Source: JBHJGP01 sp050331695 (GTDB taxonomy: Bacteria; Pseudomonadota; Alphaproteobacteria; Geminicoccales; Geminicoccaceae). From it: a DNA stretch of 64,000 bases. Location of the stretch: contig JBHJGP010000008.1 in the NCBI GenBank assembly GCA_050331695.1, positions 8,440 to 72,439 of the forward strand, given 5' to 3'. Below the pieces are notes generated by a model. The model saw only the letters and a list, made by a program, of their open reading frames with translations, was not told the origin of the DNA and made no database searches. The translations under genes were made by a program, and so were the position numbers. This document shows, one piece after another, positions 34,000-42,707 of the stretch; the first letter of the stretch is position 1, and each line of letters begins with the position of its first letter.

Positions 34000-34677
34000 A
34001 TGGCGCTGATCTGGCTGGTGGTTCTGGCGGGTCTGGTTCTAGGCCTGAACGCCCTATTCCCCGGGGTCTTGGCGGTCGAAGGCAATCAGATGCGCCTGGT
34101 CTACGGGATCATTCTGCTGGCCTTTTTGGGCGGCGGCCTGCTCTACGCCTATCGCGGCCGCCATCACCAGGCTTTGAAACACGGGCTCGGCTGGATCGCG
34201 GTCGGCCTTGCGCTCGCTTTCGTCTATCTGATCGCCGAACGATCGGGCTTCGTCTCGGCACCAGCCGATACCGCCCCCTCGCCCCCGCGAACGACCGTCA
34301 CCGGCTCCGGCGACGTGGAGCTCGCGGTCGCCCGCGACGGTCATTTCTATGCCGACAGCCGGATCAACGGCACAACGGTGCGCCTTCTAGTCGATACGGG
34401 CGCGTCGCTCGTCGCCCTTTCCAAGAGAGATGCCCGGCGGGTCGGTATCGATACCGAAACCTTGAATTACAGCCACCAGATCATCACCGCCAACGGTCCC
34501 GCCTCCGTCGCCATCATCAATCTGGACGTGATGGAGATCGGCGACATCACCGCCCGCAACGTCCAGGCGACGATCCCCGAGGACAATGTGCTGGACCGCT
34601 CGCTGCTCGGCATGAGCTTTCTCAATCGTCTCAGCGGCTTCGAGCGGGCTGGCGACCGTTTTTTTCTGAAGCCCTAG
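34000..34677 (+). CDS. Membrane-anchored retropepsin-like aspartic protease (TIGR02281 type)
   Basis: 225-residue protein with three N-terminal hydrophobic segments (about residues 1-20, 31-50, 62-82) and a C-terminal clan AA aspartic protease domain carrying LLVDTGASLVALS (catalytic Asp near 132) and the conserved LLGMSFLNRL. Likely periplasmic active site. 15 nt after argB. Substrate unknown. Confidence 0.88.
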   Translation: MALIWLVVLAGLVLGLNALFPGVLAVEGNQMRLVYGIILLAFLGGGLLYAYRGRHHQALKHGLGWIAVGLALAFVYLIAERSGFVSAPADTAPSPPRTTVTGSGDVELAVARDGHFYADSRINGTTVRLLVDTGASLVALSKRDARRVGIDTETLNYSHQIITANGPASVAIINLDVMEIGDITARNVQATIPEDNVLDRSLLGMSFLNRLSGFERAGDRFFLKP

Positions 34678-34679
34678 GT

Positions 34680-35969
34680 TCAGTTGACTTTGGGCGCGTA
34701 GGTCGAACGATCCAGGCTGTCGGGCCGGTCCGGGAGATGAAGCTTGGCACGCGCCGGCGGGGTTTCGGCGATGACCTTGCCCGCGCGAATGACGAACAGC
34801 CGCTCGGGGTGAAGCCGGATCGCCTCGATCGGATTTTCCGCCTGGAGCACCACCAGATTGGCCGGATTGCCGACCTTGATGCCGTAATCGTTGAGGCCGA
34901 ACGCCCGGGCGGCGTTGGTGGTCACCGCCTCGAAGCAAAACGCCATGGCGTCCCGGGCGCTCAGATGACCGACATGGACCGCCATCTGGGCGACCTCCAG
35001 CATGTCGGCGCGGCCCAGTGAGTACCAGGGATCCATCACGCAATCATGGCCGAACGCGACGTTGATCCCCGCCTCTCGCATCTCGGCTACGCGGGTCAGA
35101 CCTCGGCGCTTAGGATAGGTATCGTGGCGCCCCTGAATGAGAATGTTGATCAGCGGGTTGGCCACGGCGTGGATCCCGGCCTCGGCGATCAGGGGCAGCA
35201 GTTTCGAAACGTAGTAATTATCCATGGAGTGCATCGAGGTCAGGTGCGACGCGGTCACCCGGCCTTCGAGACCGAAGCGGGTGGTTTCGCGCGCCAGCGT
35301 TTCGATGTGACGCGAGTTCGGATCGTCGGTTTCATCGCAGTGCATGTCGACCGGAAGGCCCCGCTCGGCCGCCAGTTCGCAAAGCGCCGTCACCGAACGG
35401 GCGCCATCCGCCATGGTCCTCTCGAAGTGGGGGATGCCGCCCACCAGATCGACACCCCTGTCGAGTGCCCGTTTCAGGTTCTGTTCGGCGTTTGGCGAAC
35501 GAAAGAAACCGTCCTGCGGAAAGGCGACAAGCTGCAGGTCCAGATAGTTTTTGGTCCGCTCCCGAACCTCCAGCAGCGCATCCACGGCCAAGAGCCGGTC
35601 ATCGCAGATGTCGACATGACTTCGGATCGCGCCGATGCCTTGCGAGACCGCCAGATCGATGTAGCGAAGAGCCCGCTCGACGACCGCCTCGTGGCTCAGC
35701 ATCGGCTTGAGCTCGCCCCAGAGCTGGATGCCCTCCAGAAGCGTGCCCGAGCGGTTCAGCCGCGGCATGCCCAAGGACAGGGTCGCGTCCATATGGAAGT
35801 GGATGTCGACGAAGGGCGGGCTCACCAGGCGGCCGCGGGCGTCGATTTCGCCTGTCGCCTGGGCTTCCAGTGCGCCCGTTATCTCAACGATTTTCTTGTC
35901 TTTTATCCCGATATCCTGCGCTTCTCTGCCGTCCGGCAGATTGGCGCCCCGAATAATCAAATCGAGCAT
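34680..35969 (-). CDS. codA: Cytosine deaminase-like amidohydrolase
   Basis: Metal-dependent hydrolase of the CodA/AtzC group, 429 residues. Metal ligands: HFH in VDIHFHMDATL (about 57-59), His in MHCDETDDPNSRH, His in ASHLTSMHS, and Asp in FGHDCVMDPWYSLG. The FGHDxVxDPWY stretch is typical of cytosine deaminases, but substrates differ within the group. Last gene of a run with a BMP-type nucleoside/nucleobase ABC importer; 4 nt separate it from the permease, which supports a nucleobase-salvage role. Confidence 0.85.
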   Translation of the reverse strand: MLDLIIRGANLPDGREAQDIGIKDKKIVEITGALEAQATGEIDARGRLVSPPFVDIHFHMDATLSLGMPRLNRSGTLLEGIQLWGELKPMLSHEAVVERALRYIDLAVSQGIGAIRSHVDICDDRLLAVDALLEVRERTKNYLDLQLVAFPQDGFFRSPNAEQNLKRALDRGVDLVGGIPHFERTMADGARSVTALCELAAERGLPVDMHCDETDDPNSRHIETLARETTRFGLEGRVTASHLTSMHSMDNYYVSKLLPLIAEAGIHAVANPLINILIQGRHDTYPKRRGLTRVAEMREAGINVAFGHDCVMDPWYSLGRADMLEVAQMAVHVGHLSARDAMAFCFEAVTTNAARAFGLNDYGIKVGNPANLVVLQAENPIEAIRLHPERLFVIRAGKVIAETPPARAKLHLPDRPDSLDRSTYAPKVN

Positions 35970-35973
35970 GGCT

Positions 35974-36918
35974 TCAGCGTTCCCCCTTGCGGTAGGGCAC
36001 CATCAGCGCCTTGGGATAGCTGGCCCGGCGCGACATGACGATCAGGGCCAGGATCGACAAGATGTAGGGCAGCATCAGGAAAACCTGATAGGGCACGAGC
36101 GCGCCCACTTCCTGCTGAAGGCGAACCTGGAAGGCGTCGAAGGTGCCGAACAAAAACGCGCCCAGCAGAGCCTTGCCAGGCTGCCAGGAGCCGAAGACGA
36201 CGAGGGCGATGCAGATCCAGCCCCGGCCGTTGACCATCTCGAAGAAAAAGGCGTTGAAGGCAGACATAGTGAGAAAGGCGCCGCCGACGGCCATGAGCGC
36301 CGAGCCGACCATGACGGCGCCGATCCTGAGGCCGTACACGTTCAGGCCCTGGGCTTCGACGGCGGAAGGGTTCTCACCGACGGCCCTCAGCGCCAGGCCG
36401 AGGGGCGTGGCGTTGAGAACGTAGGCGGTGAGAGCCACCAGGATCAGCGCCAGCATGGTCAGCGCTGTTTGCCGCGCCAGAACCTCACCCACCAAGGGCA
36501 CGGCTTCGAGCCACGCCCAGCCCAAAGGCGCGAACGCGTCGATGCGCGGCGGTGACGAGACGTCCGGTAGCACCATGCGATAGATGAAGTAGGCGAGGCT
36601 GGTGGCGAGCAGGGTGATACCGATACCGGTGACGTGCTGGGACAGGGCCAAGGGCACCGTGAAGATCCCGTGGAGCAGGCCGAAGGCTGCACCGACGAAG
36701 GCCGCCACCGCCACGCCGGTCCAGAGATCGGCGCCGCCATAGACCGCCAGCCAGCCGCTCATGGCGCCGGCGGTGAAAATCCCTTCGATGCCGAGATTGA
36801 GAACACCCGCTCGCTCGCAGATTAGCTCGCCGAGCGTGCCGAAAATCAACGGCGTCGCGATCCTGAGAGCCGCCGCCCAAAAGCTGACCGAGAGCAGAAT
36901 GTCGATCAGATCAGCCAC
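35974..36918 (-). CDS. ABC transporter permease, NupQ/YufQ type
   Basis: Inner-membrane permease of the BPD_transp_2 family, 314 residues, about 8-10 hydrophobic helices. Conserved ERAGVLNLGIEGI and the EAA-like NPSAVEAQGLNVY segment match nucleoside-type permeases. Overlaps the next permease by 8 nt; forms the channel with it. Confidence 0.9.
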   Translation of the reverse strand: MADLIDILLSVSFWAAALRIATPLIFGTLGELICERAGVLNLGIEGIFTAGAMSGWLAVYGGADLWTGVAVAAFVGAAFGLLHGIFTVPLALSQHVTGIGITLLATSLAYFIYRMVLPDVSSPPRIDAFAPLGWAWLEAVPLVGEVLARQTALTMLALILVALTAYVLNATPLGLALRAVGENPSAVEAQGLNVYGLRIGAVMVGSALMAVGGAFLTMSAFNAFFFEMVNGRGWICIALVVFGSWQPGKALLGAFLFGTFDAFQVRLQQEVGALVPYQVFLMLPYILSILALIVMSRRASYPKALMVPYRKGER

Positions 36919-37969
36919 GGTCGATGATCAGCCTGTAGCGGGTAGCGAGACCTGCCAGCAACATCATCAGGAGCGAGGTGGCGACGATCAGGTCGGCGAG
37001 ATAGCTGGAGACCCCAAGCGCCCGGCTCATGGAATCGGCGCCGACGAAGACGGCGGCGACGAACAGCGCCGCGAACACGACGCCGAGACTGTGCATCTGC
37101 GCCAGCATGGCGACGACGATCCCGCTGTAGCCGTAGCCGGGCGACAGATCCTGGGTGAGATAGCCTTTGAGGCCGACCACCTCGCCGACGCCGGCGAGAC
37201 CGGCAAAGGCGCCTGAGAGAAGCGCAACCTTGATGGTCACGCGCGTCACGCCGATACCGGCATAGCGCGCGGCCCGGGGATTGCCGCCGACCGCACGCAT
37301 CTCAAAGCCCGTGACAGTGCGATTGATCAGGAGCCAGACGATGACGGCCGCGCACAGCGCCACCAAGAGCCCCGCGTGCAGCCGGGTCTTGGCGAGCAAC
37401 TTGGGCAGTTCCGCTTCGGCCACCACCGGCGCCGATTGCGGCCAGCCCATGCCCATCGGGTCCTTCAGCGGGCCTTCCAGCATCATGCCCACGAACAGCA
37501 GCATGACGAAGTTGAGGAGAAGTGTCGTCACCACCTCGTCCACGCCCAAACGTTGCTTGAGCAGGGCAGGGCCGAGCAGGAGCAAGGCGCCAGCGAGCGC
37601 GCCGGCGACCATGATGAGCGGGAGCAACGCCACGGCCGGCAGGGCGAGCCAGCCGGTGCCAAGCGCGACCGCCGCGAGCGCGCCGGCATAGAGTTGCCCC
37701 TCGGCGCCGATGTTCCAAAGCTTCGCCCGGAAGGCCACGGCAACCGCCAGCCCGGTCAGGATCAAAGGCGTCGCCCGGGTAAGCGTTTCGGTCACCGCGA
37801 AGCGCGAGCCCAGAGCGCCCTCGATCATCAGCGAAAAGGCCTGAGCCACCGGCGCGTTCGCCCAGGCGAGCGGAATGGCCGCCAGCGCCAGCGATGAGAA
37901 TGCTGCGAGGATCGGTGCTGTGACGACCAGCCAGAAGGGCGGCGCCGCTCGCGCTTCAAGCCGCAGCAT
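36911..37969 (-). CDS. ABC transporter permease, NupP/YufP type
   Basis: Second inner-membrane permease of the importer, 352 residues, about 8-10 helices. The segments LWNIGAEGQLYAGA and RAVGGNPRAARYAGI are typical of this permease type. It overlaps both neighbours (8 nt and 14 nt), so the operon is tightly coupled. Confidence 0.9.
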   Translation of the reverse strand: MLRLEARAAPPFWLVVTAPILAAFSSLALAAIPLAWANAPVAQAFSLMIEGALGSRFAVTETLTRATPLILTGLAVAVAFRAKLWNIGAEGQLYAGALAAVALGTGWLALPAVALLPLIMVAGALAGALLLLGPALLKQRLGVDEVVTTLLLNFVMLLFVGMMLEGPLKDPMGMGWPQSAPVVAEAELPKLLAKTRLHAGLLVALCAAVIVWLLINRTVTGFEMRAVGGNPRAARYAGIGVTRVTIKVALLSGAFAGLAGVGEVVGLKGYLTQDLSPGYGYSGIVVAMLAQMHSLGVVFAALFVAAVFVGADSMSRALGVSSYLADLIVATSLLMMLLAGLATRYRLIIDRG

Positions 37970-39527
37970 CGCTTGTCTCGAAGCCGCTCCGGCCGGCCAT
38001 CATCAAACCCAATCGCACCCGGTCGGCGCGCTCCCGGGCGACCGGTTCGCTCAAGGCGCCTCGAAACATGACCGCGACGTCGTCGGATAGAGCGAAAAGC
38101 TCGTCCAGATCCTCGGAGATCAGAAGGATCCCGGCACCCTTATCGCTGGCCGCTAGAAGCTGTTCATGGATGAAGGCGACGGCACCGACATCGAGCCCGC
38201 GGGTCGGCTGGTGAGCGAGAATGACCCGGGGGCCGGCGTCGAGTGTCCGCGCCAGGATCAGCTTTTGCATATTGCCGCCCGAGAGGAGCCGGATCGGCGC
38301 GTCCGGCCCCGGACAGCGTACGTCATAATCCTCGATCAGCCGCGTCGCGAGCCGGCTGACGCTCGAACGATCGAGCCAGCCGAAACGTTGATGACGGCGC
38401 GTCCGAACCCGTTCCAGAGCCGCGTTGTCAGCCACGCTCATATCGGCGATCACGCCCTCGGCCTGGCGATCCTCCGGTATCCGCCCGATGCCGGCGGCGA
38501 CGTGGCCGGCGGGACCACAGCGCTGGAGCGGCATACCGTCCAGCGTGAGCGAACCCTCCCGCGGTTCGATTTCGCCAGCGATCAAGGCGGAGAGCGCGGC
38601 CTGGCCGTTACCGGAAACACCGGCGATTCCCAGGATCTGACCAGCGCGAAGCGTAAAGGAAACGCCGCGCAACGGCGTGCTCAAAGCCTCGTCGCCAGCA
38701 TCGATCCGATCGGCCTGAAGCACGACCCCGCCGAACGGCCGGGCCGCTCGTTGGGGTTGTGTCACGGTCCGGCCGACCATCACCTCGGCCAGCCGGCGCT
38801 CGTCCGCTTCCCCGGTGCTGGTCTCAGCCACCTTCCGTCCCGCGCGAAGGACGGCGATCCGGTCGCTGACGGCCCGTACCTCCTTAAGCTTATGGGAAAT
38901 CAGCACAATCGCCAGACCGGCAGCGGCGAGCCGGCGCAGATTGCTGAACAGGGTTTCCGTCTGCTGCGGCGTGAGCACGGCGGTCGGCTCGTCAAAGATC
39001 AGAATTCGAGCGCGGCGGTAGAGCGCTTTCAGGATCTCGATCCGTTGGCGCTCGCCTACGGACAGCTTGTGAACCGGCTGGTCGAGGCCGACCTCGAGGC
39101 CCGCATCCGCCATGGCCTCTTGGATCCGACGCCTGGCTCGCTTGCGGTGGCTGCGGAGCCGCCAGAGAGGCTCAGTGCCCAGCGTGATGTTATCGAAGCC
39201 CGTCAGACTGTCGGAAAGGGTGAAATGCTGGTGGACCATGCCGATGCCGGCGGCCAGCGCCGCTTGCGGCGATCCCCGCTTGAGTTCTGCAAGCGCGGTC
39301 TCCTCACCTCTGACGAAGATCCGGCCGCTGTCGGCGACATAATGGCCGAAGAGGATGTTCATCAAGGTAGTCTTGCCGGCGCCGTTCTCGCCCAACAGCG
39401 CCAGGATCTCGCCGGCACGAAGCTCGAGATCGATGGCGTCGTTGGCGAGCAACGCGCCGAACCGTTTGGAGACCGCCTCGATGCGCAACACCACCTCGCC
39501 CACCGGCGAGGTGGTCGTTTCGATCAC
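37956..39527 (-). CDS. ABC transporter ATP-binding protein, NupO/YufO type (two ABC domains)
   Basis: 523-residue ATPase with two ABC domains. The first is canonical: GENGAGKTTL, LSVGERQR, LIFDEPTAVL. The second has a degenerate Walker A (GVSGNGQAAL, no Lys) but keeps LSGGNMQK and HQPTRGLD, the normal asymmetry of this family. Drives the BMP-type importer with the two downstream permeases. Confidence 0.92.
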   Translation of the reverse strand: MIETTTSPVGEVVLRIEAVSKRFGALLANDAIDLELRAGEILALLGENGAGKTTLMNILFGHYVADSGRIFVRGEETALAELKRGSPQAALAAGIGMVHQHFTLSDSLTGFDNITLGTEPLWRLRSHRKRARRRIQEAMADAGLEVGLDQPVHKLSVGERQRIEILKALYRRARILIFDEPTAVLTPQQTETLFSNLRRLAAAGLAIVLISHKLKEVRAVSDRIAVLRAGRKVAETSTGEADERRLAEVMVGRTVTQPQRAARPFGGVVLQADRIDAGDEALSTPLRGVSFTLRAGQILGIAGVSGNGQAALSALIAGEIEPREGSLTLDGMPLQRCGPAGHVAAGIGRIPEDRQAEGVIADMSVADNAALERVRTRRHQRFGWLDRSSVSRLATRLIEDYDVRCPGPDAPIRLLSGGNMQKLILARTLDAGPRVILAHQPTRGLDVGAVAFIHEQLLAASDKGAGILLISEDLDELFALSDDVAVMFRGALSEPVARERADRVRLGLMMAGRSGFETSDAAA

Positions 39528-39539
39528 AGCTCGGGCCGG

Positions 39540-40523
39540 CTACTGAGTCGAGACGGGCTCGCTGTCATTGACATTGACCCGGAACAGGCCGCCCAGGATT
39601 TCGTCCTGTTTAGCCTCGACCTCTTCGACGACCTCGGCCGGCACGACTTTTTCGTCCATCACCAAAGAGCCGCCGCCATGGGCCATGTAGCTGAACGTGC
39701 CGTAATCGATCGGCTCGAAATTTTCGTCTTTCACCGCCTGGATAGCGCGGTCGATCGTCGGCTCCATGTGCCAGAGCGCGCTCGCGACCACGGTGCCCGG
39801 ATAGTCCTCTGCCGTGTCGATAACGTTGCCGATCGCCAGTACGTCTCGCTCGACCGCCGCGTCCGACACGCCGAAACGCTCGGCGTACATGATGTCCGCG
39901 CCGGCATCGATCATGCCGAACGCCGCCTCCTTGGCCTTGGGCGGGTCATACCAGGAGCCGATGAAGCTGACCAAAAACTGGACATCTCCATTGACCTCCC
40001 GGGCGCCGTCCATGAAGGCATGCATCAACCGATTGACCTCCGGGATCGGATAGCCGCCGACCATGCCGATGGTGTCGCTTTCGGTCAGATGGCCGGCGAC
40101 CATGCCGGTAAGGTAGCTCGGTTCGTGGATCCAATTGTCGAAGACGGCGAAGTTGGGCTGGGCCGGGCCAAAGGATGAGCCCATTAAGAAGGCGATATCC
40201 GGATAGTCCGCCGCCACCGCCCGGGCGGCGCGTTCGACAGCAAACGCCTCGCCGACGATCAGGTCCATGCCCTGCTCAGCATATTCGCGCATCACGCGCT
40301 CATAATCGGTGTTGGCGACGTTTTCGGAAAAACTGTAAGTGATGTCGCCTCGGTCCTGGGCCGCCTTGAGCGCCTTGTCGATCCGGCTCACCCATTGCTG
40401 CTCCACGGGAACCGTGTAGATCGCCGCCACCTTGATCGCTTCTGCCGAAGCCTGGAACGGAGCCAGCAGAAGCGCGGCGATCAGCCAAAGGCCAAGCCGC
40501 CGGGTGATCTTGATTTTTCTCAT
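39540..40523 (-). CDS. BMP-family (PnrA-like) periplasmic substrate-binding protein
   Basis: Binding protein for nucleosides or nucleobases. 327 residues from ATG 40523, which has GGAGG 9 nt upstream. N-terminal Sec signal peptide (LWLIAALLLAPFQASA) with an AxA site and no lipobox Cys, so it is periplasmic rather than a lipoprotein. Motifs of the family include DLIVGEAFAVE and MVGGYPIPEVNR. First gene of bmp-nupO-nupP-nupQ-codA; the 120 nt upstream probably carries the promoter. Confidence 0.9.
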   Translation of the reverse strand: MRKIKITRRLGLWLIAALLLAPFQASAEAIKVAAIYTVPVEQQWVSRIDKALKAAQDRGDITYSFSENVANTDYERVMREYAEQGMDLIVGEAFAVERAARAVAADYPDIAFLMGSSFGPAQPNFAVFDNWIHEPSYLTGMVAGHLTESDTIGMVGGYPIPEVNRLMHAFMDGAREVNGDVQFLVSFIGSWYDPPKAKEAAFGMIDAGADIMYAERFGVSDAAVERDVLAIGNVIDTAEDYPGTVVASALWHMEPTIDRAIQAVKDENFEPIDYGTFSYMAHGGGSLVMDEKVVPAEVVEEVEAKQDEILGGLFRVNVNDSEPVSTQ

Positions 40524-40643
40524 TGAGGTCGTCCTCCGAAACACCAGCGTTGCCGATATCTCGTAGCAACGAATATGCCAAGCGGCTACCGCCGCGCTAC
40601 GCCCCGGCGTCTCATCAGTGCCGCGCCCCGCGCCAGCTTCACC

Positions 40644-42158
40644 TCATCTCCGCGCTTCGCGCCACCAGGCAAGCGTGATCGTGCCGACTAGCAGCAGGAA
40701 AGCCAGCCAGGCCGGCAGCAGGTCGACCCGCTGACTGCCGGTGATTTGGGCCCGCTCATTGGCCACGAGGCCGAGCCAGCCCCGGCCGTGATAGGAGCGG
40801 TCCTGGCCGACGCTCCGGAAGCTCGGAAGTCCTTCATCACCCAACCAGACAATATCGCCGCCGCTGGCCTCGACCCAGGGCTCCAGCTTGGCGGCAGACG
40901 CCCTGAGATCAGCTAGTTCGCGTGGCGGCATCGGCCTGACGGCGGCAAATGCCCGGCTAGCACCGTCATCGATCTGAAAAAGACCGGCCTGATCAACCTC
41001 GATCTCAGCCGACGCAATGCCCGGCTCGTCGGTGGGCTCGAGCTCGACGGCACGCACATCCCCATTGGGGTGGGTGATCGTGACCTCGAGCGCCTGAGGA
41101 TCGAGCGAACGCTTGGTGATCTCGAGCCGATCCTGATCGTTGGCAAAGGCTGATAGCCGCTCCTCGTCCAACTCCGGCTCCTTCATCAGCCAGTGGACGA
41201 GGCGCCGGAGCAACAGCGCCTGGGGTCCGCCATCCTCAAAGCCCCGGGCCCAAAGCCAGGCATGATCGGAGAGCATGAGTGCGGCCCGGCCCTCGCCGAC
41301 CCGATCGAGCACCAGAAGCGGCCGGTCGGCGACGCCTTCCATGACCACAGGCGCGCCGTCAGCCTCGACGTCGACCATGCGAAACCAGCGTCCCCAGCCG
41401 GGGCCGTCGCCCTCGCCCGACCGGGTGCCTTCATCGAGGCCGTGCGTTACCGGGTGGCGCTCACCCAGATCGGTCAGGCGTGGCATAAATCCCTGCTCGT
41501 AGACCCGGCCGGATGGCCTCGCCGGTAGCGCCCGCTGAAGTGGCGTGCGCACCAGGCTCAGGGGATTGGCGAATTCCGGGCCGGCCGTGATCAGCACGCC
41601 ACCGCCCCGCTCCACATAGGCCGCGACATTGTCCAGGTAGTGGATCGGCAAAAGCCCCCGGCGGGCATAGCGATCGAAAATCACGAGATCGAACTCGTCG
41701 AGCTTGATCTCGAACAGCTCACGGACTGGAAAAGCGATCAACGCCAACTCGCTCACCGGCGTGCCGTCCTGCTTCTCCGGCGGGCGCAAAATCGTAAAGT
41801 GAACCAGGTCGACGGCGGGATCGGCCTTGAGCAGGTTGCGCCAGACCCGGAGACCGGGGTGGGGCTGGCCTGAAACCAGGAGAACCCGCAAACGGTCGCG
41901 GACGCCGTTGATCATGGCGACCGCCCGGTTGTTCAGCCCGCTGATCTCGCCGGCGCGCTCAGGCACCTCCAGCTCGATCACCGTCTCGCCGGCGTGATCT
42001 AGCTCGAACGGCACCGTGGCCGGCCTGCCCGGTTCAACCTGGATCCGCTCGATTAGTTCGCCATCGCGTCGCATATCGACGGTGACCGGCTGCTCGACAT
42101 CGTCGTCGACCCTGAGCGTCAGCTCCTGGGGCTCGCCGACCATCGCGTAATGAGGCAT
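40644..42158 (-). CDS. C-terminal part of interrupted membrane protein (glutamine amidotransferase-like domain)
   Basis: 504-residue frame that is the direct in-frame continuation of the 42186-42707 gene after a TAG codon. It carries the conserved run ISGLNNRAVAMINGVRDRL and HFTILRPPEKQDGTPVSELA, a GATase1-like domain, and a C-terminal membrane helix followed by WWREARR. In relatives the two parts form one protein of about 690 residues at the end of moxR-DUF58-DUF4159 operons. ATG 42158 is only the first Met after the stop; whether it is translated alone, by readthrough or not at all is open. Confidence 0.7.
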   Translation of the reverse strand: MPHYAMVGEPQELTLRVDDDVEQPVTVDMRRDGELIERIQVEPGRPATVPFELDHAGETVIELEVPERAGEISGLNNRAVAMINGVRDRLRVLLVSGQPHPGLRVWRNLLKADPAVDLVHFTILRPPEKQDGTPVSELALIAFPVRELFEIKLDEFDLVIFDRYARRGLLPIHYLDNVAAYVERGGGVLITAGPEFANPLSLVRTPLQRALPARPSGRVYEQGFMPRLTDLGERHPVTHGLDEGTRSGEGDGPGWGRWFRMVDVEADGAPVVMEGVADRPLLVLDRVGEGRAALMLSDHAWLWARGFEDGGPQALLLRRLVHWLMKEPELDEERLSAFANDQDRLEITKRSLDPQALEVTITHPNGDVRAVELEPTDEPGIASAEIEVDQAGLFQIDDGASRAFAAVRPMPPRELADLRASAAKLEPWVEASGGDIVWLGDEGLPSFRSVGQDRSYHGRGWLGLVANERAQITGSQRVDLLPAWLAFLLLVGTITLAWWREARR

Positions 42159-42185
42159 GCGTTCGATAATCAGACGGCGGTCGCT

Positions 42186-42707
42186 CTAGCCGGGCTCACC
42201 GGCGAGAAGGGCGTGCAGAGGGGTTTGCTCCAACCAGGCCGGCATTTGTTCGGGCAAGGTGTTTTGTCCGTCGCCCAGAACCATCACGCCGCCCAGCCGC
42301 CGCCGGTCGACATCGGCGAGCGCTTCCTCCACGACGCTGGTGAGGGTCTGATTACCATCGGTTTCATCGAAAAGGACTTCTCGAAGGTCGATGTCTGCCC
42401 GGTCGCCCAACCGATCCTGGAGGTGGGCCCGCGCCTCCTCGACAAGCGGCCGTCGGACGGGCAGGTCCATGCTCGGGCTCTCGTCGACGACCGTGACCAC
42501 CACATCCGGTAGGGGCTCGCGCCGCTCTTCCTGCAACACCGGGCGCAAGAGCGCCGCGATCAGCACGGCCAGAGCAAGCGCGCGCCAGGGCGTGCCGGCG
42601 GCGCGCGCCAGTGCCGACAGCACGACCGCCGCAAGGCCGACGAGGGCCAGCGAAGCGATCAGCCACAAAGGCAGCCAAGGTTCGAAGACGAAGGTCCAGC
42701 CGTTCAT
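42186..42707 (-). CDS. N-terminal part of interrupted membrane protein (VWA-like)
   Basis: 173-residue frame with two N-terminal membrane helices (LWLIASLALVGLAAVVL; ALALAVLIAALL) and the start of a VWA-like domain with a MIDAS-like DESPS. It ends at an in-frame TAG (complement of 42186-42188); the next codons in the same frame continue the family sequence (SDRRLIIER). A G-to-T change of a GAG codon would explain it. The ATG overlaps the DUF4159 stop. Part of the moxR-DUF58-DUF4159 operon. Confidence 0.75.
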   Translation of the reverse strand: MNGWTFVFEPWLPLWLIASLALVGLAAVVLSALARAAGTPWRALALAVLIAALLRPVLQEERREPLPDVVVTVVDESPSMDLPVRRPLVEEARAHLQDRLGDRADIDLREVLFDETDGNQTLTSVVEEALADVDRRRLGGVMVLGDGQNTLPEQMPAWLEQTPLHALLAGEPG

